The position numbers and the translations under genes are program-made. Of a DNA stretch of 64,000 nt, positions 1 to 9,805 are shown one piece after another (position 1 is the first letter of the stretch; the number at the start of each line of letters is the position of its first letter). This DNA is from Streptococcus parapneumoniae (lineage in GTDB: Bacteria > Bacillota > Bacilli > Lactobacillales > Streptococcaceae): positions 1,628,501 to 1,692,500 of the forward strand of contig NZ_AP026968.1 in NCBI RefSeq assembly GCF_037076355.1, given 5' to 3'. The notes below the pieces were generated by a model. That model was not told the origin of the DNA and did not search any database. It saw only the letters and a program-made list of their open reading frames with translations.

Positions 1-3000
1 ACCAACAGAGTTGATATTACCTATAAATGCTACGTTTTCTAGAGCAGCATTTTCTTTGATATTGTTTACAAATCCAGCAACGTTATTTCTAGCTGTTATC
101 GTTCCAGTTGCTTTGATGTTTTCTATACGTGTAGCTCCGTTGATCTCATTCGCAATTGTCGCGATATTATCTTGATTAGATACATTAATATCAATATTTT
201 CAAAATTTATATTTTTAACAGTTCCAGCTTTAATCTTGTCGAACAATGGATGTTCCAACTCAGTAATAGCAAATTGTTTTCCTTCAGAACTTAAAAGTTT
301 TCCTGTAAATTCTTTAGTGATATATGATTTTCCATTAGGAACAACATTTCTAGCACTCATTGATTGTCCCAGACGATATTCTTTTGAAGGATCGTTTTCA
401 ATAGCTTCTATTAATTCTTTGAAGTTATAATATACATTATCTTCGTGGGCTTTAGGTTTTTCAATATAGTGAACGTATTCTTCTTCAAATTTATTATCAG
501 CAGTTCTAGAGACTAAATTGTCTGCGATTGCCGTAACTTTATATACAGATGTTCCGTTAACTGTAGTCTCTTCTATATTTTGAACCGCTAGTAATGTAGT
601 TTTTTGATTATTTGAAGTTATTTTTAAATAATAATTACTCTTATCATCAGGAATAGTTGTTATTAATGATTCATTAGTTTCTTTTCCATTTTCGTATTTG
701 ATTAAATCTGTACGTTTAATATCTTTAATCTCAACTTTTTTAAGGTCTAGTTGTATTGGTTGATTATCTAAGATTTCTGTTACATCACCGTCACCTCTAT
801 CGTAAACCATCGTTGTAGATAGGGTATATTCTTTGTAGTACTCTAGGTTCTTAAATGCAGCGCTTATAGTTTCATTAGTTACATCATCGCCTGTAAGCTC
901 TACAGTGCTAACAACTGTTTCTCCTTTTTTCAGAGTAGCTGTGATTGATTTAATTTTTGTTTTATTTTGGTTTTCTAGAGAATACTTAGCAACTGCTTCA
1001 CGTTCTAATACTTTCTTATCAGTCTCAATAAATGTTAATACCGGTTTTTCAGTTAATAGAACTAGGTTATTGATAGCTTCTTCTACACTTCTAGTAGCTT
1101 CGTCTACTTTGCTTTGAGTAGCAGTTTCATCTGCGTTTACAGGAGTTACTTCTGTAAGAGTATCTTCTAAAGCTTTCCATGTTTGAGTAGTGTATTCTTC
1201 TTTACGTTTGCTGTTAGCTGTGTTAATAGCGTTTTGTAATACAGTTTTATCTACAGCAAGAGCTTGAAGAGCATCTTGAAGAGCTTTAGTAGCTGCATCT
1301 ATTTCACTTTGTTTAGGAAGTGAAGTAGTTTGGTTGTTGATTTCTTTAGCTTTAAGTTCAGCATTTTTGAATTCGTTCCAAGTTTTAGTGCTATAGTCAG
1401 CTTGTTGTTTTTGTTCAGCAACTGTTAATTGTTCCTGTAATTTCGTTTTATCAACATTAAGAGAATCGATAGTAACTTTAAGTTTATCAGTTGCATCCTT
1501 GATTTGAGCTTGAGTAGCTTTGTCGTTGTCTTTTACAGCTTGAGCGTCAGTTTTAGCTTCTTCTAAAGCGTTCCAAGATGTAGCACTGTAGTCAGTTTGA
1601 GTTTTTTCGTTTGCAAGGTGAAGTTGTTTTTCAAGTTCAGTCTTATCAGTATTCAAACCAACGATAGCGGATTTAAGTTTTTCATTAATGTGATTAATTT
1701 CACTTTGTTTTGCTGCTGTATTGTTTGTAACATTTTCAGCATCGGCTAAAACAGTTTGAAGATTTGCCCAAGTTGCATCACTGTAGTGATCTTTAGTTTT
1801 TGATTTCGCGTCAGCAATAGTTTTGTTTAATTCAATTTTATCAACGCTTAGAGCAGCGATAGCGGATTTAAGTTTTTTAGTAGCATCGTTGATTTGGTCT
1901 TGGGTCGCTGTGCCGTTATCTTTTACTTCCTGAGCTTTATTTTGAGCTGTACTCAAAACCGTCCAAGATCCCATGCTGAAATCAGTTTCAGTTTTCCCCT
2001 GTGCAATCTTAAGTTGATTTTCGAGTTCAGCTTTATCTGTATTTAATCCAGAAATTGCTGTTTTAAGACTTGCAGTCTCAGAATCTACTTCACTTTGTTT
2101 AGCATCCGTATTAGCTGCAACTTTTTCAGCTTCTGTGACTTCAGTTTGAAGGTTTTGCCAACTTGTATCACTATAATGTTCTTTTGTCTTTGTTTTTGCA
2201 TCTGTAATCGTGCTATTTAATTCTGTCTTATCAACAGTAAGAGCTTCAATAGCTGTTTTTAACTTATCAGTTTCAGAATCTACTTGTTCTTGTTTAACTG
2301 ATTCTGAAGAGTAGGTTGTTTTTGCAGCTTCTAAAACAGATCCAAGAGCATTGTAACTTGCTGTAGAATAATCAGTAGGAGAAACTGAACTAGCTTTATC
2401 AATTTGATTCTTTAACTCACTTTTATCAACTGGTTCTTTAGTACCAATACCTTTTATTTCATCTACTGGCTTGGTTGTTATTGTATCCTCTAATACTTTA
2501 CTAGACTGTTTTCCATCAATAGTAGTGACTTCAGTTAAAATAGTACGTTCGCCAGCAACACCTTCTCGAATAACCCTTGTTTCTCCCTTAGCGAGGTTCT
2601 CATCATCTTGCTCAACTGTCTTAAAAGGCACAGGCTCTTTAGTTACTATAACTTCAGGCTTAACCTCTATTACATTTAACACACCTTCTTCAGGAGTTGT
2701 TTTATGTTCTACTGCTGGCTGTTCTACTTTTGTTTCTTCGTCCTGATGTTCTGCTGGTTGAGCAGCTGGTGAAGTTTCTGTTGGTTGACTTTCTGGTTCA
2801 ACTTGAGCTTCTACTGGTTGTTCTTCTTGTTTCGGTGTTTCTTCCGCAGTCTTCTCTTCTTTAGAAGCTTCTGGTTGCTTTTCTGGAGAGACTGGTGCCT
2901 TTTCGTCTTCACTTGGCGCGACTGGTTCACCTGCTTGTTCAACTTTTGGTTGTTCAACAGGTTGATTAGCAGCCCCATCTTTTGTTTCTACTACTTCTGG

Positions 3001-3981
3001 CTGTGCATCTTCTTGTTTCGGTGTCTCTTCCGCTACCTTATCCTCTTTAGGATCTTCTTGTTGTGATGATTCTTTTGGTATACTTGGTTGCTCCGGTTGT
3101 GTAGGTTGCACGGGTTGTTCTGGGACTTTTGGTTGTTCTACTGGAGTTTCAACTTTTGGATCCTCAGCTTGTTTGTCTGATGGTTGACTTTCTGGCTTGA
3201 CTGGTGCTTTTTCCTCTGTTGTTGACTCAACTACTCCACCTACTTCTTCAACTGGAGCTAGTTCTGCTGAAGATTCTTTTTCATCTTTTCCTTTAGGGAG
3301 GGGTTCGTCAGTAGGTTTCACCTCTGTTTTTAGTTCTTCCTTTGGATTTTCTTCTGCTCTAGGTGCTTCTTCTTTTGGAGTTTCCTCTTCTACTGCTTGG
3401 TTTTCTGGCTTAGCTTGCTCCTGATTTGTTGTTACTTGGGGATTCTCAACTTCGACTACAGTCACCTCTCCAGGTTTAGCTGAGGCTTCTTCTAAAACAG
3501 TATCCAAGCCAAGCGTTTTGAGGATGTCACCTGATAGATAACCAACATAGCGATAACCCTCCATTTCAACAACACCCTCTCGACTAGCCGGTGCTAGGGT
3601 CGCAACTGGGTCTACAGCTCCTGCACTAGGAAGAACTACCAATCCCATAGCTCCAACTAGAAAGACGCTGGCAATTTTCTTTCTCTTGTAGATTAAAAGC
3701 AAGCTCCCAACAGTCAGCAAACCAAAAGCTGTCAAAACAGATGCTTCTGTCCCTGTTTGTGGCAGCTGGTCTTTTTGATATACCAAACCATAGACAACTT
3801 CATTTCCATCAGGCTTTCCTGTCTGGATTAAATCTTTAGCTTCTTGTGAAATAACCTCTTTATCTACATAGTGATAGGTGGCTGCGTCCACTACAGAAGG
3901 AGCCATCAAAAGGCTTCCAAGAAATACAGAACCTACAACTCCCTTAATCTTACGAATTGAAAAACGGTCTTTTTTAAACAC
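1..3981 (-). CDS. zmpB: Zinc metalloprotease ZmpB, N-terminal part (cut by window edge)
   Basis: Surface-anchored M26-family zinc metalloprotease; the first 1327 codons are present and the frame stays open to the window edge. In order: a YSIRK-like signal region (RFSIRKIKGVVGS), LPQTG at residues 73-77 followed by hydrophobic segments (the unusual N-terminal sorting signal of pneumococcal Zmp proteins), a Pro/Glu-rich stretch to about residue 440, a G5 domain at about 440-515, seven FIVAR-like units at about 517-972, then the M26 N-terminal region. The HExxH catalytic domain lies beyond the window. Start choice: AAAGGAG directly abuts an upstream in-frame ATG (3987), but is 6 nt from the GTG used here, which gives the MFKKDRF start I remember for this protein. 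It lies 21 nt after the DUF436 gene, probably in one transcript. The FIVAR block may be strain-variable. Confidence 0.93.
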   Translation of the reverse strand, partial: MFKKDRFSIRKIKGVVGSVFLGSLLMAPSVVDAATYHYVDKEVISQEAKDLIQTGKPDGNEVVYGLVYQKDQLPQTGTEASVLTAFGLLTVGSLLLIYKRKKIASVFLVGAMGLVVLPSAGAVDPVATLAPASREGVVEMEGYRYVGYLSGDILKTLGLDTVLEEASAKPGEVTVVEVENPQVTTNQEQAKPENQAVEEETPKEEAPRAEENPKEELKTEVKPTDEPLPKGKDEKESSAELAPVEEVGGVVESTTEEKAPVKPESQPSDKQAEDPKVETPVEQPKVPEQPVQPTQPEQPSIPKESSQQEDPKEDKVAEETPKQEDAQPEVVETKDGAANQPVEQPKVEQAGEPVAPSEDEKAPVSPEKQPEASKEEKTAEETPKQEEQPVEAQVEPESQPTETSPAAQPAEHQDEETKVEQPAVEHKTTPEEGVLNVIEVKPEVIVTKEPVPFKTVEQDDENLAKGETRVIREGVAGERTILTEVTTIDGKQSSKVLEDTITTKPVDEIKGIGTKEPVDKSELKNQIDKASSVSPTDYSTASYNALGSVLEAAKTTYSSESVKQEQVDSETDKLKTAIEALTVDKTELNSTITDAKTKTKEHYSDTSWQNLQTEVTEAEKVAANTDAKQSEVDSETASLKTAISGLNTDKAELENQLKIAQGKTETDFSMGSWTVLSTAQNKAQEVKDNGTATQDQINDATKKLKSAIAALSVDKIELNKTIADAKSKTKDHYSDATWANLQTVLADAENVTNNTAAKQSEINHINEKLKSAIVGLNTDKTELEKQLHLANEKTQTDYSATSWNALEEAKTDAQAVKDNDKATQAQIKDATDKLKVTIDSLNVDKTKLQEQLTVAEQKQQADYSTKTWNEFKNAELKAKEINNQTTSLPKQSEIDAATKALQDALQALAVDKTVLQNAINTANSKRKEEYTTQTWKALEDTLTEVTPVNADETATQSKVDEATRSVEEAINNLVLLTEKPVLTFIETDKKVLEREAVAKYSLENQNKTKIKSITATLKKGETVVSTVELTGDDVTNETISAAFKNLEYYKEYTLSTTMVYDRGDGDVTEILDNQPIQLDLKKVEIKDIKRTDLIKYENGKETNESLITTIPDDKSNYYLKITSNNQKTTLLAVQNIEETTVNGTSVYKVTAIADNLVSRTADNKFEEEYVHYIEKPKAHEDNVYYNFKELIEAIENDPSKEYRLGQSMSARNVVPNGKSYITKEFTGKLLSSEGKQFAITELEHPLFDKIKAGTVKNINFENIDINVSNQDNIATIANEINGATRIENIKATGTITARNNVAGFVNNIKENAALENVAFIGNINSVG

Positions 3982-4002
3982 TTTCATCTCCTTTATTCAT
4001 TC

Positions 4003-4566
4003 TCACGACTTTCTAATAGAATCTCGCGGATAGTGCGCACGCGCACCTCCGACTAATTTTGGACGACTAGCCAGCGCCGTTACGTGGGCATGACCAATCT
4101 CTCTCAAAAGAGGACGAATCGGAACCTGAACATGCTTAACATGCATGCCAATTGCAGTGTCTCCGATATCCAATCCAGCATGAGCCTTGATAAATTCAAC
4201 CTCAACTGGATCTTGCATAAACTTGAAGGCTGCCAACTGACCTGAACCTCCTGCATGAAGGGTAGGAAGGACATTGACAATTTCCAGACCAAACTGCTCT
4301 GCCACCTGACGTTCAACAACGAGGGCACGATTGACATGCTCACAGCCTTGAACTGCTAAATGGATACCTCTACTACCTAGAATACCCAAGATAGTCTCCA
4401 CTATCAGCTCACCAATCTCTTGACTGGATTGTTTCCCAATCTGACCACCTATCACCTCACTAGAAGATAGACCTAAAACAAAAAGGGCACCCTGCTTCAA
4501 ATTGGCCTTTTCTAAAACATCTTCTAATACCTGACGTGTTTCTCTTTGAATCTGTGTCTCGTTCAT
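4003..4566 (-). CDS. TIGR01440/DUF436 family conserved protein
   Basis: A 187-residue soluble protein of the DUF436 (TIGR01440) family, whose biochemical role is unknown to me. The conserved core carries [22 protein letters not shown] and LHAGGSGQ segments. An in-frame upstream start would add seven residues, but AGAGGTGG lies 6 nt before the ATG of MNETQIQ, so that start is preferred. There is no signal peptide or membrane segment. It has its own promoter (4593-4621) and stops 21 nt before zmpB, so it is likely co-transcribed with the protease; that says nothing certain about a shared function. Confidence 0.85.
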   Translation of the reverse strand: MNETQIQRETRQVLEDVLEKANLKQGALFVLGLSSSEVIGGQIGKQSSQEIGELIVETILGILGSRGIHLAVQGCEHVNRALVVERQVAEQFGLEIVNVLPTLHAGGSGQLAAFKFMQDPVEVEFIKAHAGLDIGDTAIGMHVKHVQVPIRPLLREIGHAHVTALASRPKLVGGARAHYPRDSIRKS

Positions 4567-4592
4567 CTCTGCCACCTCTTTTGTCACTATCT

Positions 4593-4621
4593 ATCATACC
4601 GTTTTTTCTTGTTTTTAGCAA
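4593..4621 (-). promoter_or_regulatory. Sigma-A promoter for the DUF436-zmpB transcript
   Basis: On the minus strand, -35 TTGCTA and -10 TATGAT are separated by 17 bp, just upstream of the DUF436 start. It lies between that gene and the terminator of the preceding two-component operon. Confidence 0.65.
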
Positions 4622-4656
4622 GATAGACAACCTAGAAAGCTTGCCCAATTACGCAT

Positions 4657-4683
4657 AAAACTCCCAGAATTGACTGGGAGTTA
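4657..4683 (-). terminator. Rho-independent terminator after zmpS
   Basis: An ACTCCCAG / CTGGGAGT stem with a 6-nt loop is followed on the minus strand by TTTTAT. The stop codon of the histidine kinase lies at the foot of the stem. Confidence 0.8.
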
Positions 4684-6372
4684 GCTAGTTTCTATTCTAT
4701 TTATGTATATTTCCACTTTCGTCCCTTTTTGGGGCCTAGAATCAATCTTCATCTGGTAATATTCTCCAAAATGAAGTTTGAGCCGTTGGTCGACATTTTG
4801 CAGACCAACTCCTCCACGTTTGAGGTTACTTTGACTACTATCGCCAGCAGCTTGGAAGCCAACGCCATCATCCTCAATGCGGATGACCAAGCCCGAATCC
4901 TGTTTCTGGACAGAAAGTTTAATATGTCCCTGACCTTCCTTCTCCTTAATGCCATGGTAAAGAGCATTTTCCACCAGAGGTTGTAACACCAACTTGGGCA
5001 AGACTAGATGATCAAAGGTAGGATTTTCCTCAATCTCGTATTCCAGCTTATCTCCATACCGTTGTTTCTGGATAAAGAGATACTGGCGAACATGATTGAT
5101 TTCATCAGACAGGCAAATCAAATCCTTGCCTTGATTGAGTGCCAAGCGGAAATAGGTTGCCAAGGACTTGGTCACCTGAACCACACGCTGACTATCCTGA
5201 AATTCAGCCATCCAGATGATGGTGTCCAAGGTGTTATAGAGGAAATGAGGGTTAATCTGACTTGATAGGGCTTGAAGTTGGTACTGACGGGTCGTTTCTT
5301 CCTGGCTACGAATATCTGCCATCAGCTGATCAATCCGATCCAACATGGCATTAAATTGGCGAGTCACTTCTCTCAGTTCATAGGCACCAGTTTCCTTGGC
5401 ACGAAGATTCTGACCACCAGAAGCAATTTCCAGCATGGTTTCTCTTAAGTCACTTAAAGGAGCAATCCAGCGTTTGAGACTGAACCACACCAAGCAGAGA
5501 CAGACAAGAAGAGATGTGATACTAGCCCCAAGCAAGGTCCACAAGAGTTGATTCCTAACCTGATCTAACTTCTCCAGCGAAGATACGCCAAGTACCGTCC
5601 AATCAGTTCCTGCAATCTTTTCTTGACTGACGTAGGATTTGTGACCAGAAGTATAGCCCTGACCCGTCTCAATGTAGGATTTCATGGCCTCCATTTCGCT
5701 AGACGAACTATAAACTGTGTGTTGAGGATGATAAACAAATTCATGTTTTTCATTGATAATGAAAGCAAATCCCTGCTGACCCAACTGAAGCTGGTTGAGA
5801 TAGGCTTCCAGAGTTTCGTAGGAAATATCCAAACGAAGCACGCCCAGATTGGCTCCCTTTGCATCAACAAGTTCTTGAGTGACAGAAATGACCCACTGAC
5901 TGTCCGATTTACGAGCTGGGTTCAAAACTGGCATGGCTCCCCGATGAATAGCCTTTTGATACCAATCTTCAGCCATCATATCAGAGGATGTTTTCATCTG
6001 CACACTGTCATCTGTAGAAATGACCTGACCTGATTTGGTGACCAGTACAACAGCTTTCAAATCTTGGTCTGCCTTCAAGATAGTCAAAAATAGATTTCGG
6101 ATTCCCTTGACCTTGTCTTGACTGGGATTCTCAGCATAGGTCAGGACATCTGCCTGCTGGGTCAAACTAGTCGAGGTGGTTTCTAATTTTTTGATATAAG
6201 ACTGGATAAAGTGGCTAGTCTGGCTGATAGTCGTCTGGCTATTGCCCTCAATGCTAGCCTCAATGGCTGAAGAACTAGATTGATAGTAGAAAGTCCCAAC
6301 CAGAGCTAGGAGAATGAGAAAGACCAGAAAGATGGAAATAACCATTCTGACTAGGAGAGAAGAACGCTTCAT
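4681..6372 (-). CDS. zmpS: Sensor histidine kinase of TCS09 (YesM/LytS-like)
   Basis: A 563-residue membrane sensor kinase: TM helix at about 10-30, a Cache-like extracellular region to about 270, a second TM at about 276-298, a HAMP-like linker, then a HisKA_7TM/LytS-type phosphoacceptor with SSQINPHFLYNTLD (His376), and a HATPase domain (GVGFQ, GGVGLQNVDQRL). It phosphorylates the adjacent AraC-type regulator; the two genes overlap by ATGA, showing translational coupling. The pair matches pneumococcal TCS09 (HK09/RR09, also called ZmpS/ZmpR). The signal sensed cannot be read from the sequence. It lies next to zmpB, but a terminator and separate promoter intervene. Confidence 0.92.
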   Translation of the reverse strand: MKRSSLLVRMVISIFLVFLILLALVGTFYYQSSSSAIEASIEGNSQTTISQTSHFIQSYIKKLETTSTSLTQQADVLTYAENPSQDKVKGIRNLFLTILKADQDLKAVVLVTKSGQVISTDDSVQMKTSSDMMAEDWYQKAIHRGAMPVLNPARKSDSQWVISVTQELVDAKGANLGVLRLDISYETLEAYLNQLQLGQQGFAFIINEKHEFVYHPQHTVYSSSSEMEAMKSYIETGQGYTSGHKSYVSQEKIAGTDWTVLGVSSLEKLDQVRNQLLWTLLGASITSLLVCLCLVWFSLKRWIAPLSDLRETMLEIASGGQNLRAKETGAYELREVTRQFNAMLDRIDQLMADIRSQEETTRQYQLQALSSQINPHFLYNTLDTIIWMAEFQDSQRVVQVTKSLATYFRLALNQGKDLICLSDEINHVRQYLFIQKQRYGDKLEYEIEENPTFDHLVLPKLVLQPLVENALYHGIKEKEGQGHIKLSVQKQDSGLVIRIEDDGVGFQAAGDSSQSNLKRGGVGLQNVDQRLKLHFGEYYQMKIDSRPQKGTKVEIYINRIETS

Positions 6373-7106
6373 CGGCCTTCTCCCTTCTTAAACTGACGAG
6401 GTGTCACACCCGCAATCTGCTTAAAGCGTTGGGTAAAATAGTTCATATCTTCAAAACCAACCTTCTCTGCGATCTCATAAATCTTTAAATCCGTGGTCAA
6501 AAGCAAAAGCTTGGCTTGTTTGACACGTTCTCTCACCAGATAATCCTGAAAAGGCAGACCCAACTCTTTCTTAATCAAAGAACTCAGATAAGTCGGACTA
6601 AATCCCAAGTCACTGGCCAAAGACTTTAAACTAAACTGGCTATCAGCCAGATGGGACTGGATTTTCTGGGCCATGTTTCCTTCAAACTTATCGGTCAGTA
6701 AATCTTGTAACTGCTCTTCTTTCTCTTCCTTGTCCAACTTTTGCTTGATTTTCCTCAACATTTCCTCAATATCCTGACGAGAAAAGGGCTTAAGCAGGTA
6801 GTCATCCACACCGAGTTTGACAGCAGACAAGGCATAATCAAAATCATCGTAGCCTGTCAAAAAAACTAGATGAACCTGAGGATAGGTTTCTCGTACCAGA
6901 CTGGCCAACTGGATGCCATTTAGCTGAGGCATATTGATATCGGTTAAAATAATATCTGGTATCTGCTTTTGAATTAGCTCCCAAGCCTGCCTTCCATTTT
7001 CAGCCTGACCGATGATTTCCATATCGTAGGCTGCTACATTGACCAACTTGGTCAAGCCTTGTCTTACCAGATATTCATCTTCTACGATTAAGATTGTGTA
7101 GGTCAT
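6369..7106 (-). CDS. zmpR: Response regulator of TCS09 (AraC-type output)
   Basis: A 245-residue regulator with an N-terminal receiver domain (acidic pair DE at 10-11, phosphoacceptor Asp56 in ILTDINMP, Lys in LLKPFS) and a C-terminal AraC/XylS double helix-turn-helix (about 140-245, ending YFTQRFKQIAGVTPRQFKKG). This is the YesN type that pairs with YesM-like kinases. The ATG of MTYTILIVEDE is chosen because AAAGGAG lies a few nt upstream; an in-frame start six codons earlier lacks a site. It overlaps the kinase gene by 4 nt. Confidence 0.92.
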   Translation of the reverse strand: MTYTILIVEDEYLVRQGLTKLVNVAAYDMEIIGQAENGRQAWELIQKQIPDIILTDINMPQLNGIQLASLVRETYPQVHLVFLTGYDDFDYALSAVKLGVDDYLLKPFSRQDIEEMLRKIKQKLDKEEKEEQLQDLLTDKFEGNMAQKIQSHLADSQFSLKSLASDLGFSPTYLSSLIKKELGLPFQDYLVRERVKQAKLLLLTTDLKIYEIAEKVGFEDMNYFTQRFKQIAGVTPRQFKKGEGR

Positions 7107-7135
7107 GCTTCTCTCCTTTGTCACTTACTAGTATT

Positions 7136-7144
7136 AGTATAGCA
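7136..7144 (-). promoter_or_regulatory. Extended -10 promoter for zmpRS
   Basis: On the minus strand TGCTATACT forms an extended -10 (TGn plus TATACT), about 30 nt upstream of the regulator start. No good -35 is visible at the normal spacing. Confidence 0.5.
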
Positions 7145-7176
7145 AAATTCTCCTCTAACTGCTTAGGAAAGACTTC

Positions 7177-8289
7177 TTAATCGACATAATCTAGTAAATA
7201 AGCATAGCCTTTTTCTTCCATTTGGTCTTTGGGAATAAAGCGGATAGAGAGGCTATTGATACAGTAGCGCAAGCCACCTTTGTCCTGTGGACCGTCCGTA
7301 AAGACATGCCCAAGGTGAGAATCTCCTACTCGACTCCGCACCTCCATACGCGTCATATTGTAGGACTTATCTTCCTTGTAGGTGGCAACATCTGGACTGA
7401 TTGGTTGGGTAAAACTAGGCCAGCCACAACCAGACTCAAACTTATCCTTTGATGAAAAGAGGGGTTCACCAGTTGCTACATCCACATAGATACCAGATTC
7501 AAATTTATCCCAGTAGCGGTTTGAGAAAGCTCGTTCTGTTTGATTTTTCTGGGTAACTGCATACTCCTCAGGTGACAGGGTCTTTTTCAATTCATCATCA
7601 CTTGGTTTTGGGTATTTGCTGGCATCGATGACGGGGTAGGCTGCCTGATTAACATTGATATGGCAGTAGCCATTTGGATTTTTCTTGAGGTAGTCTTGGT
7701 GATAATCCTCAGCCACTACGAAATTCTGCAAACTCTCCTTTTCAACTGCTAGAGGTTGGTCGTATTTCTTAGCAACTTCATCAAAGACCTGGTTGATTAC
7801 CTCCAAATCCTTGTCATCTGTGTAATATACACCGGTACGGTACTGGGTTCCCACATCATTTCCTTGTTTATTTTTGCTGGTTGGACTGATAATGCGGAAA
7901 TAGTGAAGCAGGATTTCCTTGAGAGAAATTTGATTAGCATCATAGGTAACATGAACAGTCTCCGCATGACCTGTTTGGTTGATCAATTCGTACTTGGTTG
8001 TTTCCCCTCTACCGTTTGCATAGCCTGATACGGCATCTGTCACTCCGGGAACGCGGGAGAAGTATTCCTCCACTCCCCAGAAACAACCTCCAGCTAGATA
8101 AATTTCGTGCAAGTCTGCGTCTTTACTAATTTCTGTTTTTTTCACTGTTTTTCCTCCTTGGCTGACTGCCGCTTTCTCAATTTGCGAGGCATCTGTCTGC
8201 CCTGCATTTCGCATCAATAGAAAATAGAAACCGGTTATGGCTAGGAAAAATACTCCTAGCAACAAGATGATTTTTAGCTTATCATTCAT
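7177..8289 (-). CDS. msrAB2: Membrane-anchored methionine sulfoxide reductase MsrA-MsrB fusion
   Basis: A 370-residue surface enzyme that reduces both S and R methionine sulfoxides in proteins. An N-terminal signal anchor (about 6-25) is followed by MsrA with [10 protein letters not shown] (Cys69), then MsrB with the zinc-type SGCGWPSF segment and the catalytic RYCINS (Cys343). This matches pneumococcal MsrAB2 (SP_0660 type). It follows etrx2 by 10 nt and ccdA2 before that: CcdA2 carries electrons across the membrane, the thioredoxin-like lipoprotein relays them, and MsrAB2 repairs oxidised surface proteins. The anchor separates it from the cytosolic paralogue known in the species. Confidence 0.95.
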   Translation of the reverse strand: MNDKLKIILLLGVFFLAITGFYFLLMRNAGQTDASQIEKAAVSQGGKTVKKTEISKDADLHEIYLAGGCFWGVEEYFSRVPGVTDAVSGYANGRGETTKYELINQTGHAETVHVTYDANQISLKEILLHYFRIISPTSKNKQGNDVGTQYRTGVYYTDDKDLEVINQVFDEVAKKYDQPLAVEKESLQNFVVAEDYHQDYLKKNPNGYCHINVNQAAYPVIDASKYPKPSDDELKKTLSPEEYAVTQKNQTERAFSNRYWDKFESGIYVDVATGEPLFSSKDKFESGCGWPSFTQPISPDVATYKEDKSYNMTRMEVRSRVGDSHLGHVFTDGPQDKGGLRYCINSLSIRFIPKDQMEEKGYAYLLDYVD

Positions 8290-8299
8290 AGAACACCTC

Positions 8300-8866
8300 C
8301 TAGGCTAATTCCTTTAAAGTTTGCAAAATCGCATCTTTTTCCATGAATCCTGGTTGGGTTTTGACCAATTTTCCTTCACCATCTATAAAGGCTTGAGTTG
8401 GGTAAGAACGAACACCATAACTTTCCAAGAGCTTACCTGACGGGTCAACTAGGACTGGGAAATTTTTATAATCCAAGCCCTTGTACCAATTCTTAAAGTC
8501 CGCTTCAGATTGCTCTCCCTTATGTCCTGGTGACACTACCGTCAAAACTACATAGTCATCGCCAGCTTCTTTAGCAATTTCATCCGTGTCTGGAAGACTA
8601 GCCAGACAGATGGAACACCAAGAAGCCCAGAATTTGAGATAGACTTTCTTGCCCTTGTAATCAGATAAGCGGTAGGTCTTGCCATCTACTCCCGTCAGTT
8701 CAAAATCTGCAACTTCTTTCCCTTTAGCTGCGCTTGTTTTACTAGCTGTCTGCTCCATCTTCATTTCATCTTTCATTTGGTGTTCACTAGTCATGGACTT
8801 GCCTGAACAAGCCGTCAAACAAAGGAGCGAACCTGCTCCAAGAACACATGTTTGCCATTTTTTCAT
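8300..8866 (-). CDS. etrx2: Extracellular thioredoxin-like lipoprotein Etrx2 (TlpA family)
   Basis: A 188-residue lipoprotein with lipobox LTAC (Cys20), a charged linker, and a TlpA/ResA-like thioredoxin fold with WCSIC (Cys84, Cys87) and cis-proline in RSYPTQAF. It shuttles electrons from CcdA2 to MsrAB2 outside the membrane. The start at MKKWQTC is chosen because AAGGAA lies 8 nt upstream and the signal peptide begins cleanly there; the in-frame codons upstream would put charged residues before the signal. It is third-generation evidence of one operon: 19 nt after ccdA2 and 10 nt before msrAB2. Confidence 0.94.
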   Translation of the reverse strand: MKKWQTCVLGAGSLLCLTACSGKSMTSEHQMKDEMKMEQTASKTSAAKGKEVADFELTGVDGKTYRLSDYKGKKVYLKFWASWCSICLASLPDTDEIAKEAGDDYVVLTVVSPGHKGEQSEADFKNWYKGLDYKNFPVLVDPSGKLLESYGVRSYPTQAFIDGEGKLVKTQPGFMEKDAILQTLKELA

Positions 8867-8885
8867 ACTGATATTCCTTTCCATT

Positions 8886-9596
8886 TTATTCAAATAGTTG
8901 ACTTAAAATTGAAGCATTTCCAAACAGAACCAAGATTCCCATCAGGATAATGAGGAAACCACCCACTTTTTTGAGGGTTCCGAGATAGGGATGGAGTTTT
9001 CGAAAATGTTTCAAAATATAACTAGAGGCCAGAGCTAGAAGTAAGAATGGTAGCGCCAAGCCCAGCGTATACACCAACATGAGACCAGCTCCCTGCCAAG
9101 CACCTGAACCACCTGAAGCCGCCAAGGCCAAAACAGATCCCAGAACCGGCCCCACACAAGGCGTCCAAGCAAAACTAAAAGTCAACCCCAGTAAAAATGC
9201 CTGACTATAGCCGTTGGCGTTTTTTCCCTGTCCTTGCAGTTGTAACCTCTTTTCCTTATAAAGCCCCTTAAAGCGTAGAATCTCCATCTGGTGCAAGCCT
9301 AAGAGAATGATAACCGCACCCGTCACATATTGAAACCAAGATGCATAAAGCAAATCGCCTAAAAAACCAGCTCCATAGCCCAACAAAATAAAGATAAAGG
9401 AAATTCCTGCTATAAATGCCAGCGTTCGCAATAAACTAGTAACTGAGATTGAAAATTTGCCACTAGAAGCCTGAGCACCATCTTTATCATCTAGTAACAC
9501 CCCTGCATAGACTGGTAACAAGGGTAAGATACAAGGAGAAAAGAAGGATAGAATCCCTGCCAAAAAGACACTTAGAAAAAAGAAAATATGACCCAT
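8886..9596 (-). CDS. ccdA2: Thiol-disulfide electron transporter CcdA2
   Basis: A 236-residue, six-TM member of the CcdA/DsbD-beta family that moves reducing equivalents from cytoplasmic thioredoxin to the cell surface. The two redox cysteines are visible: Cys22 in SFFSPCILP and Cys147 in AWTPCVGP. It heads the ccdA2-etrx2-msrAB2 operon. A strong GGAGG site precedes the ATG, with TATAAT at 9629-9634 on the minus strand. Confidence 0.93.
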   Translation of the reverse strand: MGHIFFFLSVFLAGILSFFSPCILPLLPVYAGVLLDDKDGAQASSGKFSISVTSLLRTLAFIAGISFIFILLGYGAGFLGDLLYASWFQYVTGAVIILLGLHQMEILRFKGLYKEKRLQLQGQGKNANGYSQAFLLGLTFSFAWTPCVGPVLGSVLALAASGGSGAWQGAGLMLVYTLGLALPFLLLALASSYILKHFRKLHPYLGTLKKVGGFLIILMGILVLFGNASILSQLFE

Positions 9597-9628
9597 AAAG
9601 TTCCTCCTATCATTTTATTGATAGGTTT

Positions 9629-9634
9629 ATTATA
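9629..9634 (-). promoter_or_regulatory. Likely -10 box of the ccdA2-etrx2-msrAB2 operon
   Basis: TATAAT on the minus strand, about 33 nt before the ccdA2 start. The matching -35 is weak, so this may be an activated or low-level promoter. Confidence 0.45.
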
Positions 9635-9738
9635 CTCCTTCCATTTTCGAAAAAACAGGGACGATGATAGGGAAAAATAGGAATTTAATCAGATGATTTA
9701 GAAATCTTGGACAAAAATTATACAAAAACTGTCAAAGC

Positions 9739-9792
9739 ACAAAAGCGCATAGTATCAAGGCTTTATAGAACCTTGATACTATGCGCTTTTGT
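9739..9792 (-). terminator. Long perfect inverted repeat, probable bidirectional terminator
   Basis: Two perfectly complementary 22-nt arms (ACAAAAGCGCATAG... and its complement) flank a 10-nt loop, just after the BrkB-like gene. The A/T-rich outer ends give U-tracts in both directions. A diverged relative of this hairpin occurs at 27843-27887. Confidence 0.75.
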
Positions 9793-9805
9793 AATAGATA
9801 AATAG

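Noticed and set aside
2471..3424. Plus-strand Ser/Phe-rich frames opposite zmpB
   Set aside because: They mirror the Pro/Glu-rich repeat region of zmpB on the other strand, have no ribosome site, and overlap a certain gene.
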